DNA from: Kalmusia sp. IMI 367209 | Taxonomy: Eukaryota > Ascomycota > Dothideomycetes > Pleosporales > Didymosphaeriaceae | DNA: 64,000 nt | Direction of reading: 5' to 3' | Assembly (NCBI GenBank): GCA_027946365.1 | Contig: JAPEUQ010000009.1 | Span: 372,001 to 436,000 of the forward strand | In this document: piece after piece, positions 34,120-45,426 of the stretch | Numbering within the stretch: position 1 is the stretch's first letter | How the letters are laid out: each line of letters starts with the position of its first letter | Notes under the pieces: model-generated | What the model saw: the letters and a program-made list of their open reading frames with translations, nothing else | The model's database searches: none | Told to the model about the DNA's origin: nothing | Made by a program: the position numbers and the translations under genes

Positions 34120-35201
34120 ATGGCGGCAGCGACGAGCAAGCGATACCCTGCAACAGATATGGGAATTATGAGATACGGACAATGCGGCATATGCACTTGA
34201 TGTGAATAAAATGGAATGGACAATGATATAGACCTGGCATACCTCATGCACAAAATGGCACTACATCACATGCATTTGGAGATTTGTGAACTCGTAACAT
34301 TCTCATCCCGTGATAGGTAATTGGCCACATTAAACAGATGAGCACCATGGATCTTCTGCGACATTTCGACAAACGATCCGTACAACCATTGTTTACAAAA
34401 GTATCGTAGTAGCTCAACGACTATGTCATGACATTCACTAAGGTAACGATTGGACAGTTTGAGTTGCTATCGTAATATTGTCCATAGGTGGCCTATTGTG
34501 CCATGCCCGGATCGTTGAATATCGCGGCTGCCTTCTCCCTCTGGAATCCGGTTACTTAAACCGTGGAAATCCATATCAGCATTTTGCCTTGCTGCTCGGA
34601 GTCGTGCGCCAACATATATTCTTAAGCCGCATTCACTTCCTCAGTCGACACTTCTACTGAATACTGAAGTGTTTTATTTTGGTTACTATCAGAACACTTC
34701 AAATTGCCCTTTTGATAAAGCCAGCCCCGCGAACACCCGCAGCTTCTGACATTTCGATTACCATACGCTTCTACTCACACCATCACCCGCTCGCGCATTC
34801 AACGACATTATTCGTCTCCTACAAAAGCACATCAAACCTCGGGGACTTCGAAGTCGGTTCTCAATCGCAACCATGGCCGGAATTCATAGCGCTGTCTGCA
34901 CTTCCATCGCCAGCAAAGGAGCTAGGGGAGCTAAAGGAACTTTAATTGGCGAGCTTACAGAACATCTTTCGCTTTATTCTTGCAGCTCAGACAATATGTC
35001 TATTACTGGAGACAAAGGCAGCTGCTCCTCACAAAGGATGCCTATTGTCTCGACAGCATGTAGCTCAGTGGAAAAAAGCAATTCGCTTTGAACAAAGACG
35101 ACAAAGAAGTCGCATGTAAAACAATACCTCCTATTGCTGGACGACCATGCTCGCCGGTCACAAACGACGTTAAATCTCCAGCAGCACCAGCAGCAATCTC
35201 A
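34120..35201. other. Intergenic and unresolved 5' part of the next gene
   Basis: 34120-34860 shows nothing recognisable. From about 34873 an ATG-initiated frame of 72 codons (MAGIHSAVCTSIASKG) and other short open frames may be 5' exons of the gene at 35202, but no splice pair stands out. Confidence 0.4.
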
Positions 35202-35822
35202 ATGTCAGCGCAACCACCAACTTCCAGGATGTCCCCCATATCTCTTACTAATACAGATGTACCTCAAAAGAGTGGCATTGTCCGCCCCAGAAAGCAAGCG
35301 GTCAATATCTTCCGTAACGACATTCGAATGGGAGCTCGGAACACCGCTCCTATTGCCAAACCCCGCCTATCTGAGAAGGCCCTTCCGTCGACCAAAGCCT
35401 CTCCCATCACCGCCGACCATGGACCCGTAGATAGCGACCTTGCCAAACTCAAGGCGGCCACCGCCGCGAACACTGCTGCAAAACAGAAGGCCACCATCAT
35501 TGAGCAGATGCCAGCTAGATTCCACGCCAAGCGGAAGGCTGTTGACAAGGTCGTGAAGACAAAACTCGCCCCACAGAACAAGCTCCAAGCTTCTGAGAGC
35601 GCGGAGGTGACTAAGGAGCGTAAGGCTGCACCTAGAAAGCGCAGTGCGGTGCTCAAAACGAGTAAGAAGGTCATGAGCGCTGGTTTGAAGAAGCTCTTGC
35701 GCGGCGAGAGAAAGGCCAGCAAGGCGCGGTACTACAACCCTGCGAATGCATACAAGAGGAAAAGGGAAGATGAGGAACAGAATTCCAGGAAAGCGGCGCG
35801 CAAGGAGGTAATAATTGATTGA
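35202..35822 (+). CDS. Uncharacterised basic Ala/Lys-rich protein, 5' end uncertain
   Basis: From ATG 35202 the frame encodes 206 residues (MSAQPPTSRMSPISLTN); the same frame is open back to 35064. Composition is strongly basic and low-complexity: GIVRPRKQAVNIFRNDIRMG, LKAATAANTAAKQKATI, RFHAKRKAVDKVVKTK. A C-terminal block KKLLRGERKASKARYYNPA followed by YKRKREDEEQ contains likely NLS signals. No domain was recognised. A weak intron (34998-35068) would join an upstream exon starting at ATG 34873. Probably nuclear by composition; function unknown. Confidence 0.55.
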   Translation: MSAQPPTSRMSPISLTNTDVPQKSGIVRPRKQAVNIFRNDIRMGARNTAPIAKPRLSEKALPSTKASPITADHGPVDSDLAKLKAATAANTAAKQKATIIEQMPARFHAKRKAVDKVVKTKLAPQNKLQASESAEVTKERKAAPRKRSAVLKTSKKVMSAGLKKLLRGERKASKARYYNPANAYKRKREDEEQNSRKAARKEVIID

Positions 35823-36931
35823 GCGAGCATTGATAACTGGGCGATGTTGAAGACGGCATCGCGAGCACAGCGCATATATTTTGTATGATTGATGGATTAC
35901 GAAAAAGGGTTGTGAAAGCTTAGCTTTGTATTTGGTATGGCATGATATAATTCTTGTTGAACAGCGGGTCCTGAAATTCAGTACCATTTTTACTCATCAG
36001 ATACAGAATCCTCACAGGATAACTAATATATGAGGCATCTGATAAAGTAAAGATAATGTAGAGATATGCAGGCTCTGCGTATCTTCCACAGGTGCACAAA
36101 GTCAACGGATTGACAATTATACTAACAATTGCACCTGGACCTCTCCACGGATACTCTAGTCGGTCTGTTAGGACAGCTTCTGATTAAAATGCACGTCGCC
36201 TTTTGCCATACAGCCTCTGCGAGTTGTTGGCTACCGTGTGCAATTTTCTCTAAAATTGTAATGGGCACAAACCACGAAGGTTTGTTGTCATTGTTTTTAG
36301 GTGATCATGTTACCTGTCATCTGAGACAAGAGTTTGGTACTACATAGGATAGTTATTGGAAACAAAATATCATCCGGACAGGGCTTGTTATCATGTAATA
36401 CATTTCATCTACATACGTACAAGGCTCTTCACAGATATAAAAAAGTGCATCAAATTCTACCAAAAGGTATTCTCGCACGTAGTGCCTATATAAGACTCAT
36501 TTGTACCCTACGAAGCGCGTTATTGTACGTGCTTACATACATCAGCTCATCCCTTTTGATAGATATGAGGTCAGTCACATGTCTCAAAGCGTGTATGTGC
36601 CCCACAACCTTTGTCCCCCAGCTGCTACGAACGGGTGAAAGGCCCTGTGCCTCACAATGATCACACTTCACCGTTCACTCCTTGGCTCGCCAAAATTTCC
36701 CAATCAGGCTGGTCCAGAAGTTGAGGAACCTGAGTGAATCTCCCTCATGTATATAATACCGTTAGACCATATCAACTCTACGCCCACACTCCTTACACAA
36801 ACGTCGCGTTCAACCACTGCAAGAATCCACGTGGAACTTGGAGATTTTATTTTTCAATCGCGCCACTCGCTCGCTCACTCACACACACATACACACACAT
36901 ACACTCATCATTTCATTCAATCTCGATCGTC
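35823..36931. other. Intergenic, nothing recognised
   Basis: AT-rich sequence without a supported gene. The last 60 bases before the next ATG contain an ACAC/ACAT-rich stretch (about 36878-36904), probably the 5' leader. Confidence 0.6.
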
Positions 36932-38942
36932 ATGGCTCCTCAGAGTAGGCACACTACCAATGCCGCTCGCGGCCGTCCGACATCCGCACCAACAATTGCA
37001 CCACAGCCGAAGCGGTTCCTCAACAACGCCAAGGCAATCATAGACTTCAACGCCTTACTAGATGAGAAGCTTCTTGAGCGAATTCGTCTCAATAACGTCA
37101 AGGAAGCCCTCAGCAAGTCACGCTCCACGGCGGGCCGGCGCTCGATGGACCTTCTCATCAGTAAGAACGAGAGCGCCATTGATACGATTGAGACGATTAT
37201 CGAAAGCCTAGAGCAGGAACCCGACAGCAAATTTCAAAAGCTACCCGTCGCTGCTCGTCGAATCGTGGCCTCCGTCGTACATCACTACAAAGAAAAGAAG
37301 CCGAAGCGCACAGTAGAGCAGCTTTGGGCGTCGATAGTGGAGGCTACGGCTTCCACTGGTGTGAACCTCAACAAGGTATATGAGAAAGATGAGCAAGAAG
37401 TTGAGGCTCTTCGTGAAGCTCGGCGTGCCCTTGGAGAAAGTAGGAAGGATCAGCGCCAAATTAAACATCAGCCTGCTGGCCGAGGTCGACTCCAGAAGAA
37501 ACGATCCGAGAAGCAAACGAAGAGCGACTGTGATGGCGATTACAACAGCACTGATGACAAAGCAGTCAAGTCACCTATCAAAACGGATGGCCACGCATCG
37601 GAAGAGCCAGTTGAAGTGAAGGTGGCTAAGGTATGTTTGTCTATGACAACTAAGTTTTGTATCTACTAACAAGTGTTACTAGAAGTCGAAAGAGTCTACG
37701 AAGGCTGTCACATCCCCAAAGGCTGTTCTCCTCTCTGCAGAGCCAACTGCACAGCCTCAGCTGTCTTCTCAGGTAGTTGTGAAATTGCAGCCTGCCAAAA
37801 AGTCGAAATTGTCTGCCGCCAATGATGGCTACACCCCGAAGCAGACAGTTGAATCAAGTGCCCTCGCCAGGGCTACTGCAAAGTCGAAGAGTGTTGACGG
37901 TTCGGGCCTGAAAGCGCTACCTGAACAAAAGTCTGCTCAGCCCAAGAAGATTGAGCCAGCCACTGGAAAGCGTTCTATAGACGCTATCACACCTTCTTCC
38001 AGCAAAAATGGAGGAGTGTCTTCCGAAGATAGGCCAAGCAAGCGCATGAAGGTCGATCAAGTGGATCAAAAGAATGCGCCTACTGATGAGAACTCTTCGG
38101 CTGCTGTCGATCCACTTGATCAAGGCAACTCTGAGGAACCAAAAGCGGTCGACACTTCCGCGAGACCCGACAAGAAGACAATTGCTACTGTCGCATCCAG
38201 TAGCGATAATGCGTCCATCATAACACCAGAGGCCTTACCAGAGACCAAGCCCATACAGCAGGGCGAGAACCCGCCACACGTTGAGGGTGTTGCTCAGCCA
38301 AAGAAAAATCCAAAGATATCGCTGAAGAACTTCCTAAAGAATGGGAAGAATATTTCCAGGTCCCTGGCTGAAGCTAAAACTGAGCAGATGTCACATACCA
38401 GCGCGCGCCATACCAATGAGAAAAGCTTCGCTGGCAACTCTATTGAGAGCAGTGCCGCGGCGTTAGCGCAGGAAGATGACATGTCACGCTCAGGTAAAGA
38501 TGACCTTGAACAGAATGTCGAGGCATCTACGGCTGCCAAACGGAAGCAAACAGACGAGGTCACGGAGAAAGACAGTAACGACGTGACAGCCAGGCCAAGC
38601 AAAAAGGCTAAGTTGACCGCAGACGACACGGCTGAGGTGGCTGAAGAACAGCAACCCACTCTCACGACGGCCACCCAACAAATGAGTGCTTCAAACTCGA
38701 CGAACGACCCACAGGCGGAGGCTGCGGGCATTACCCCAGAACAAGTGATCCCTGAGAATAGAACTTCTCACAAGAAAGGCCCCTCGGATGAGAATAATGT
38801 CCCATTGGGACTCACGCTCGAAGGGAATAAGCAAGCCAAGATCAAAACGCGGTCAATAAGGATCGACCAACATGGCAAGGTCGTCAAGCCTTCTGTTGCT
38901 CCCAGCTCTCGAGCAAGAAGCCCGCATGGACGCAAGGCTTAG
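36932..38942 (+). CDS. Large Lys/Ser/Ala-rich disordered protein, probably nuclear
   Basis: Exons 36932-37630 and 37683-38942, with a 52-bp intron (GTATGT..TAG, branch CTAAC), give 652 residues. An ordered-looking N-terminal region (about 30-150) has helices such as FNALLDEKLLERIRLNNVKE and IDTIETIIESLEQEPDSK, then KLPVAARRIVASVVHHYKEK. The rest is disordered, with repeated basic signals: GRLQKKRSEKQTK, PAKKSKLSA, RPSKRMKVDQ and RPSKKAKLTADD. The last two look like a duplicated cassette. It ends RARSPHGRKA. No known domain was recognised. The composition suggests chromatin or nucleolar association, which is inference only. Confidence 0.72.
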
Positions 38943-40569
38943 GCGATCCGAATAATCCCCGCATCTACTGGAAACAGTAAGTTATTCTATAAGACTATCA
39001 CAAGGCCGAATAACTAACGCACGTGCAGGTCGACTTTGCAAGCTTTGTTTCAATAACGGACGTTCGCTTACTTGCAAGATAGCCGTGCACATGTCACATG
39101 ATCAACTCCTTATGCTTGAAAGATAGCTGTCGTCGGTCTATATCATGTTTAACGTTTATCGCCTACTGATTGTAGCTTGAAATACAGCTTTCTCGGTCGA
39201 TAGCAAACCTGGCGATTGTCTTCTAGCAGAGCGGATTTGATTATTTGCGGGATAGCTATGGTGATTTCTTGGGACCTACCGTATTGGTTTGAGATAGAGC
39301 CACAGTTGGTCTAGTTTGTGAATTATGGCCTTGACTGTTTGGATAAAGCATGAGATATTTTCTCTTTCCGTCCAGCTTCCTCGATATTGATGGTGATCAA
39401 GTCATGTCAAATATGTATCTATCCATGACGGATATTTCGTTTGTTAGAATCTTTCATTGAACAAGGACACGGTATACAATGCACAATCGCATCAAACCCT
39501 TAAAGATAGGCACGTGTCTGTACGTATAGCGGTTGCTTGGACCATGGCGTAGACGGTCGTAACTTTCGATAAGATGCGCACCATTAGAAAGGGCGAGGAT
39601 GCATTCACGGAAGGATTAGTAGCAACTGTCGTGAAACATGGTAAGAGTAATGTACCCAAAAAAATCACGAGTGCTGATAGGACTGTCTTCGTGCGTACAA
39701 GACTTAGATTAAAATCTACACTCGTGCACACTAGCTTAAAGAGGACCGCATTATCTACACAAAGGTCCCTAGACCAAATTATTGAAATCCTCTGCATTGT
39801 GTGGCGCAAAGCAGAAGCGCAGGGATTACAAACCTCGAGCAAACTAAGAAATGTACGCTGATGCACAACATGAACTCCCAAAAATATATTCCGAGAGCTG
39901 ATATAAAGACAGGACATGCCTAAATAATTTGCCTTCTTCGGCAGGTACCCTTCGAATGTCGGCTGAGCTATACGCAATACGTTGACACCCAGTACCAGTT
40001 TTATTGAAGGACAGTGCCCGCCAAGAATGACAATAGCGAGGTCACTACTGGTTTTTGAACTACAAGAATATTGTTGAGCTCCAGTAGACGAAATACAGAT
40101 TAATCAGCTAAAGCCGATTGATTATGGGTCTTGGTTAGTGGGAAGAGTAGAACCGTGCGGCTGGAAATATCTCGTTTGGTTTTGAAACTGTTGATAAAGT
40201 ACAATGGAGTTGCACCGGCGCCGCTGCCAGCATCCACACCTTTGTTGATACTTGCGCCGTTGGTTCCTGCAAATTTGTCCTGTCCGCAGCAAAAGCTCGC
40301 TGTTAGGATAGCATATTGAAGGCATGTCACTCAATATCACCTGGTTTCAAATCACCAATATTTACCCAAAATGTGCTGAGATGCCAGCTGCTGGCTGCTA
40401 CGACACTTTATGCGAATAGGATTTGCCTTCTTTCACTTCACTAGCCTCATTTGCCATTTTCGCCTCCCCACAACGCGCTCCTTCCGTTTTCGAGCCACCA
40501 AATCCACTGAATTCATTTCCTTACTACTTGAATCTTCCGCACACATCTTGCGAGCACGTTCCATTCCAA
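38943..40569. other. Intergenic with palindrome relative
   Basis: No supported gene over 1.6 kb. The plus frame 39574-39861 (95 codons) is the only sizeable ORF and resembles nothing I know. Contains the palindrome at 40102-40119. Confidence 0.55.
40102..40119. repeat. Imperfect palindrome related to 4071-4088
   Basis: Differs from the copy at 4071 by one base and shares part of the following 25 bases, ending in TTAGTG. Confidence 0.5.
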
Positions 40570-41536
40570 ATGTCTACCCGATCGACTCGCCGGTCTACGC
40601 ATAGTAAGCCTAGCGATGCACCCGTATATGGCACGCATACCAATTCGCCCCTACGTACGGACCCGTACGAGCAACATATGAGAAGGTCTGGAGGAGAACA
40701 GTATACCGACGCGAACATGTTAGCAATGACGGACACCAGTCGTGTTATCGGCTTCCAGGAGAATCCGCTGACGGGCGTGCGGTAAGCAACATGCTCGTAT
40801 TGTTCCTTGGTCTATAATTGGCTGACTCTAGATGCAGTACCCTCATTTATGCCGCAAAAAACGTATGCTATGACCCATCTAAAGCAGGAAGCACGGGCAA
40901 TACTTCGACAGCGTATGTTCCTATCAGTCCTACCTCACCCCACGCCCTCTTCCTTGTAGCGGATATCGGCTGATGACTAGCAGGCAGTCACCAAGTAATC
41001 TCAATAAGGCTGAGATTTCCGCTCATCTCAAAACGCAACTCCGAAGCTGCACCGCCGCACAGCAAGCCTTTGCCTCCGCCATCCAGCACTTCGAGCTCAA
41101 CAACCAACTCTTTACCTCGTCATGTGATCTTGAATATCCTGATGGCACCTCTGATCTTCTTGCTACGTTTCGCGCCGTCAGGTGCGCCGCCGACGAGCTG
41201 TCCGTCCCGCAGTCAGCGTACGGAGTCACCACCTCCGAGCTGCGCGTCTTCGTCGGCAGTCTGATCGAGCAGCTTCCGGATTCTAGTGAGGTCAAATCGA
41301 AGGTCATTCCACTGTTCAACCACTTGTCGCAGGGATATTACGAGAAGGAGAATGCAATTCGGAAGAAAATGATTGGTATTCACGGCAGCCTTGAGGGAGA
41401 TGCTAGAATGAAGGTGTCAGCCTATGTGCGGATGATGAAGGAGAGGCTTGAGGTACTCATATGGCAGCAAGAGAATTTGGGGCTTTGGGGTAAGCATTGT
41501 GTGGATGACCTTCCGTCGGCCTATAGAGGCATCTGA
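40570..41536 (+). CDS. Uncharacterised fungal protein (3 exons)
   Basis: Exons 40570-40781, 40832-40912 and 40960-41536, with introns of 50 and 47 bp (GTAAGC..TAG and GTATGT..TAG), give 289 residues in one frame. The N-terminal 75 residues are Ser/Thr/Arg-rich (MSTRSTRRSTHSKPSDAP). The third exon looks like an alpha-helical globular domain (LRSCTAAQQAFASAIQHFEL, VFVGSLIEQLPDSSEVKSKV, FNHLSQGYYEKENAIRKKM, MMKERLEVLIWQQENLGLWG). No catalytic motif, signal peptide or membrane segment is seen, and I do not recognise the family. The frame agreement across both introns supports the model. Confidence 0.68.
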
Positions 41537-42256
41537 AGGCAGCGATTGCATTCAAGATGAGATACCTTGGCGGTGCGAGCAGACCATGTTGTCCATGGCA
41601 TCTCGCGCGCTGTAAGCACAAAGATTTCGAGGCCGCTTGTTAGTTTTCTAGCATACTTTGACGCTATGGAGGATGAGCAGTGGTCCTTTGATGGTTCACA
41701 GTTCAAGAAAATCGTCAGTCGAATATTACACCTGAGCTTAGCGAAACTTCCTATTTGAGCAATCATCCAACGTACATCGTTTGCTGCGGAAACTCACATT
41801 ATCCTCGGAACTGCCGTTTTTACCCATCAGCAGCATTCCAACACAAAATGAGCCAGCTACCAAGAATGACTGTATCACACCTACGAGTGGACAAGTCCTT
41901 AATCCCACGTTCGAATAAGTATTTCAGCTCATTTCTACATCTTATAGCTCCCAGATCCCGGACAGAAGATAGTCACGTGACGAGAATGTAACCCAGAAAC
42001 TTGGGGTTGTGCAGTAGGCCTGATAGGCGCCTTTGGGCCTATACTAATATGAATGAAGTGATCTCGGAGCTTCTCGGTCATGGGTGAGTAATAGTTGCGA
42101 AAAAACCTCTTCAGCCCAACCCCTGTCTCAGTACAGGCGCCACAAAAAGCAACACAATCTAGTCATGCCAGCGCGCAACCAGGCTGCTTTAATACTACCA
42201 TCCTAGAGCCTTCTCTACGATCTTATTGAAAAAGACATATCATTCTCCTCCAGATC
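41537..42256. other. Intergenic, nothing recognised
   Basis: No supported coding frame, RNA gene or repeat. Confidence 0.6.
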
Positions 42257-42763
42257 ATGCATCCCGCATACCTCTTCCTTTTCCTCCTCGTGCTGCCTCT
42301 CCTCGCAAGCTTCACCAAACCCCGCGAGCTCTCCATCCCCAAATGTCACCTCGCACCACCCAGCCTCGTCGTAGACACCTCGCCCATCCCGCTGGAAGAC
42401 TACATCCTCGAAGTGATCAACTCGTACGGAAAGCACACAGCCTCGTGCACTGCCGCGCTCGATGCGCTCCGCTACGCCGGCCTCAGCGCGCAGCCTGCCT
42501 CTCAGGTTGCTGTGAGGCCGCATAAACGCGCATACTCTGCGATCGGTATACTGCTAGATTCGGCCATGGAGAAGGCGGGGAGGCTGGAGGAGAAGCTGTG
42601 GTGTGTGAATCAGGCGCTGGAGAAGAGGATAGAGAGGGGTGAGGAGGGGAGTGGTGGGGATGAAGAAGGTGGTGGATGTGCTACTGAGGAAGTGAAACAC
42701 GAAGAGGAGAGGCTGGAGGAGGGGAAGAGGGTGCTGGTATGGGTGGTAGGCGGCGGGGAGTAG
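42257..42763 (+). CDS. Small secreted protein, 168 residues
   Basis: ATG 42257 opens a 168-residue frame with a clear signal peptide (MHPAYLFLFLLVLPLLASF, likely cleaved near residue 19-20). The mature part has few cysteines (about Cys30, Cys64, Cys116, Cys141), a helical middle (IPLEDYILEVINSYGKHTA, GILLDSAMEKAGRLEEKLW), and a very acidic Gly/Glu-rich stretch near 125-160. No known domain is visible. Size, signal peptide and lack of a family fit a candidate secreted effector or cell-surface protein; this is inference. The Glu/Gly-rich tail comes from purine-rich DNA (42620-42740). Confidence 0.6.
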   Translation: MHPAYLFLFLLVLPLLASFTKPRELSIPKCHLAPPSLVVDTSPIPLEDYILEVINSYGKHTASCTAALDALRYAGLSAQPASQVAVRPHKRAYSAIGILLDSAMEKAGRLEEKLWCVNQALEKRIERGEEGSGGDEEGGGCATEEVKHEEERLEEGKRVLVWVVGGGE

Positions 42764-43390
42764 TGGTGGAGAGCTTGACTAGGCTAGCAACAAGAGGGCG
42801 ATAGGATGGAGTGATTGTAGTTAAGAACCAGTAGTGATCTCGCTATTGTCAAAAGTGTTTGGTGTTATTATAACCATGTCATACAATAGTTCGCTCTTAG
42901 GATTCTTCTTTACCGAGTTGTAATCAGAGAGATATTCGTGAAGTCGAACTTGGAGGAGAGGATTAGAACAAAATGCTATCCTACCGTTGATTCGTGGGGC
43001 TTGGGAAGTGGTATCTGTATGTGCATCTTCTCGAAAAATGATTCTTGTTTCTTTTTCTTTGAATAGAAACAATAGCATTGTGTATAGATCGGGCTTTGAT
43101 CACTAGATGACTTCGTGCGAAAATTGACAACAACAAAGAAGCAACACTTCGATGATCCATAATTGGACACAGCCATGTGTGATATTGTGTAGATAATAGT
43201 AGGGATTTCCTTGTTTGTGATGTTGTGAGGTGATAACTAGACTACTAAATCTTCTTTGACTGCCATATATGAAACATATTGAATGCAACGATAAACCCAG
43301 TCTTAAAAATATCACCATCCACAAACTACTAATCTCCTGACTTTATCTATTGCTCTTCTATTTATTAAATTCGCATCTACCATTGCAATC
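42764..43390. other. Intergenic, nothing recognised
   Basis: AT-rich flank upstream of the first RING gene of the cluster. No supported ORF. Confidence 0.6.
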
Positions 43391-44011
43391 ATGGAGGAAC
43401 ACGAACCACAAAGTCAAGTAGGAGACATCGTCTGGATCCAGCAAGATGCAGACACTTCCAAAGCTCCGTTTGAGCGCCTCAACGTACCTTTCCGCCCTCT
43501 TATCGACTTCATCAAATTCCATACCCAATACCTTTCCATTGACGATCTGGATTTGAACGAGGACTGCCCTATCTGCCGCGAGAGCTTCTCCGAGTCTCAC
43601 GAACGTGCAGTCCAAGTAGATTTGCCTTCATGTCAACACATGTTTGGAGCGACTTGCTTCGAGAGATACATACAGCGCTCACATACGTGTCCGATGTGCC
43701 GTGGCCTTTGGTTTGAGGAGAGACTGACGACAGAAGAGGGCCCTCTGACTATAGGCCAAGTGCGCGTCGAGATAAGCGTGCCTAAAATGGGGATGGCGAG
43801 CAGGCTTGTAGTAGCGCGAGAGAACGATAGTGGCGAATTCATTCAGATGCTGCTGAATGGCGATTCGAGCCTCACCAGCGATGAAGAGGAGGACGCCGAT
43901 GCAGACGACACGGCTACTGCGATAGACTCTACGTCAGTTACAGAGTCGTCATTCGATATTTCTGAGATCTCTTTGCGATATTCTTTTCACCCGATGGATA
44001 TGAGTGATTAA
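43391..44011 (+). CDS. RING-finger protein 1 of cluster (Gly at a ligand position)
   Basis: A single exon of 206 residues (MEEHEPQSQVGDIVW). RING-like domain at 59-103: C59-x2-C62 (CPIC), C81-x-H83, then G86 where the fifth ligand His/Cys normally sits, C89 (CQHMFGATC), and C100-x2-C103 (CPMCRGLWF). RING proteins usually act as E3 ubiquitin ligases. The HxFGxxC form is shared with the genes at 45921 and 47612; it occurs in other fungal RING proteins as I recall them, so it need not mean loss of function. The C-terminus is acidic (DEEEDADADD) and probably disordered. There is no signal peptide or membrane helix. Confidence 0.78.
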   Translation: MEEHEPQSQVGDIVWIQQDADTSKAPFERLNVPFRPLIDFIKFHTQYLSIDDLDLNEDCPICRESFSESHERAVQVDLPSCQHMFGATCFERYIQRSHTCPMCRGLWFEERLTTEEGPLTIGQVRVEISVPKMGMASRLVVARENDSGEFIQMLLNGDSSLTSDEEEDADADDTATAIDSTSVTESSFDISEISLRYSFHPMDMSD

Positions 44012-44472
44012 GAGCCCGCATTTAGAGCCATCGATTGGACAGGTCGTGATCATCGTGCGGCGAGCGATGGTGAGGACGAGCTGCCTCGCCGAAGAAGACG
44101 ATGTGAATAGATATGAGATGCGTCAACGGCACCATACATTCGTAATTATTTCTATTTATTTAGTTCTTACCATTGTAGTTTCCAGCGACCAATAAAAACT
44201 TTTTAGCTCTGGCAATTGATGTATATGCGTACCAGAATTCACACGATGGAGAAGAAGTATCTAGCTGATTCGTAAGAGAGGCCTCTTCGTTGACTTCTAT
44301 ATCGGGTAGTCTACCTCTACAGGTGACAAAGGAGCATTGAATTCGACTTCAGTGACTGACTTTGTTCATTTGCGCGAGACTGTGAATGCTGTGCATTCAT
44401 CATGACGTTGATACTTGTTCTGAACGTTGGATGCTTCGTTCCTCCACAATCAAGGCATGTACCTACCCTGAA
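44012..44472. other. Intergenic within the RING cluster
   Basis: No gene seen. The following gene's frame is open back to an earlier ATG at 44386. Confidence 0.5.
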
Positions 44473-45426
44473 ATGACCGATTCAAAAACAACAATTGAGA
44501 GCTTTACAGCTCTCTATCTCAAGCCTGTCTTAGCCTCGCGTACCTACCTTCGCGAAAAGCCATGCACACTATGCTATCGCAGCACAAATATCCGAGCAAA
44601 CCGTCGTGCCTGCAGCCATCGCATCTGTTCCACTTGTCTCGCCAAATTCCAGGTTCTGCCAGGCCTTGGTGGACCTGTATGTTGTCCTGTGTGCTCGGAA
44701 TACTGGTTTACAAAGTGCTCCACTGCGGATGTGAGCGGAAGAAAGGCTTTCGAGGATCCTGACGTCTTGCACCAAGTTGAGGAGAGGAGCAAGGAAATCG
44801 AGCGCAGAATATATGCAGTAATTGATGAGTCAGATATCGACTACAAACCTGAAGACGTGGTTGCAAGAAATATCCCCTCAACCCACGAAGAGCGTGAAGG
44901 GCACGGCGACCAAGTTCTAGAGCTGGGTGCGCATCAACCATTACAACCTACCACTACTAAATCAAGGGGTATCACACCGAACGTGTCCTATACCACCGAA
45001 AATTACGATTCGCAACCGGCGACTGAGGGTGTCAAGTACGCTAATACAGAAACTCAAGATGATCCTTTGTGTCGCGACGAGCGGACACGACAACAAGGAC
45101 CGCTGATATCGAGGATAACGTTGAATAGAGCAAAAGAAATCGACAGGGGAAACTTGGGCGGTCAGAAATCAAGCGATAGTCAGAGAAAGACCTTGAGCGA
45201 TACCAACGGGTCACAGCAAGAGAAAGCGGGGAAGCTACCTTCACCCTCTACGGCGGCCCAACAGGCTACAGAGATCATCGAGGATGCTTTCTCGGTACTT
45301 GTTCTACACTGGCAGGATATTCGGAACCATGGTCGGTGGCCTGCTGTCTTTCTCCTCATCCTCATCGTCTATCTCGAAATCCTGTCGAACATGGCTATGC
45401 TAAAAGTTTCGACGCTGTGGAAGTAG
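44473..45426 (+). CDS. RING-HC protein 2 of cluster, C-terminal membrane anchor
   Basis: 317 residues from ATG 44473 (MTDSKTTIESFTALY); ATG 44386 in the same frame would add 29 residues. A C3HC4-type RING lies at 31-74: C31-x2-C34 (CTLC), C47-x-H49-x2-C52-x2-C55 (CSHRICSTC), C71-x2-C74 (CPVCSEYWF). All eight ligands are present. A long polar, probably disordered middle is followed by a hydrophobic segment close to the C-terminus (AVFLLILIVYLEILSNMAM), which suggests a tail-anchored membrane E3 ligase. It shares the CPxC..WF ending with its neighbours at 43391 and 45921. Confidence 0.75.
   Translation: MTDSKTTIESFTALYLKPVLASRTYLREKPCTLCYRSTNIRANRRACSHRICSTCLAKFQVLPGLGGPVCCPVCSEYWFTKCSTADVSGRKAFEDPDVLHQVEERSKEIERRIYAVIDESDIDYKPEDVVARNIPSTHEEREGHGDQVLELGAHQPLQPTTTKSRGITPNVSYTTENYDSQPATEGVKYANTETQDDPLCRDERTRQQGPLISRITLNRAKEIDRGNLGGQKSSDSQRKTLSDTNGSQQEKAGKLPSPSTAAQQATEIIEDAFSVLVLHWQDIRNHGRWPAVFLLILIVYLEILSNMAMLKVSTLWK

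Noticed and set aside
39574..39861. 95-codon plus-strand ORF in an intergenic region
   Set aside because: No family resemblance, no signal peptide, no flanking exon frames; an antisense ORF of similar quality overlaps it.
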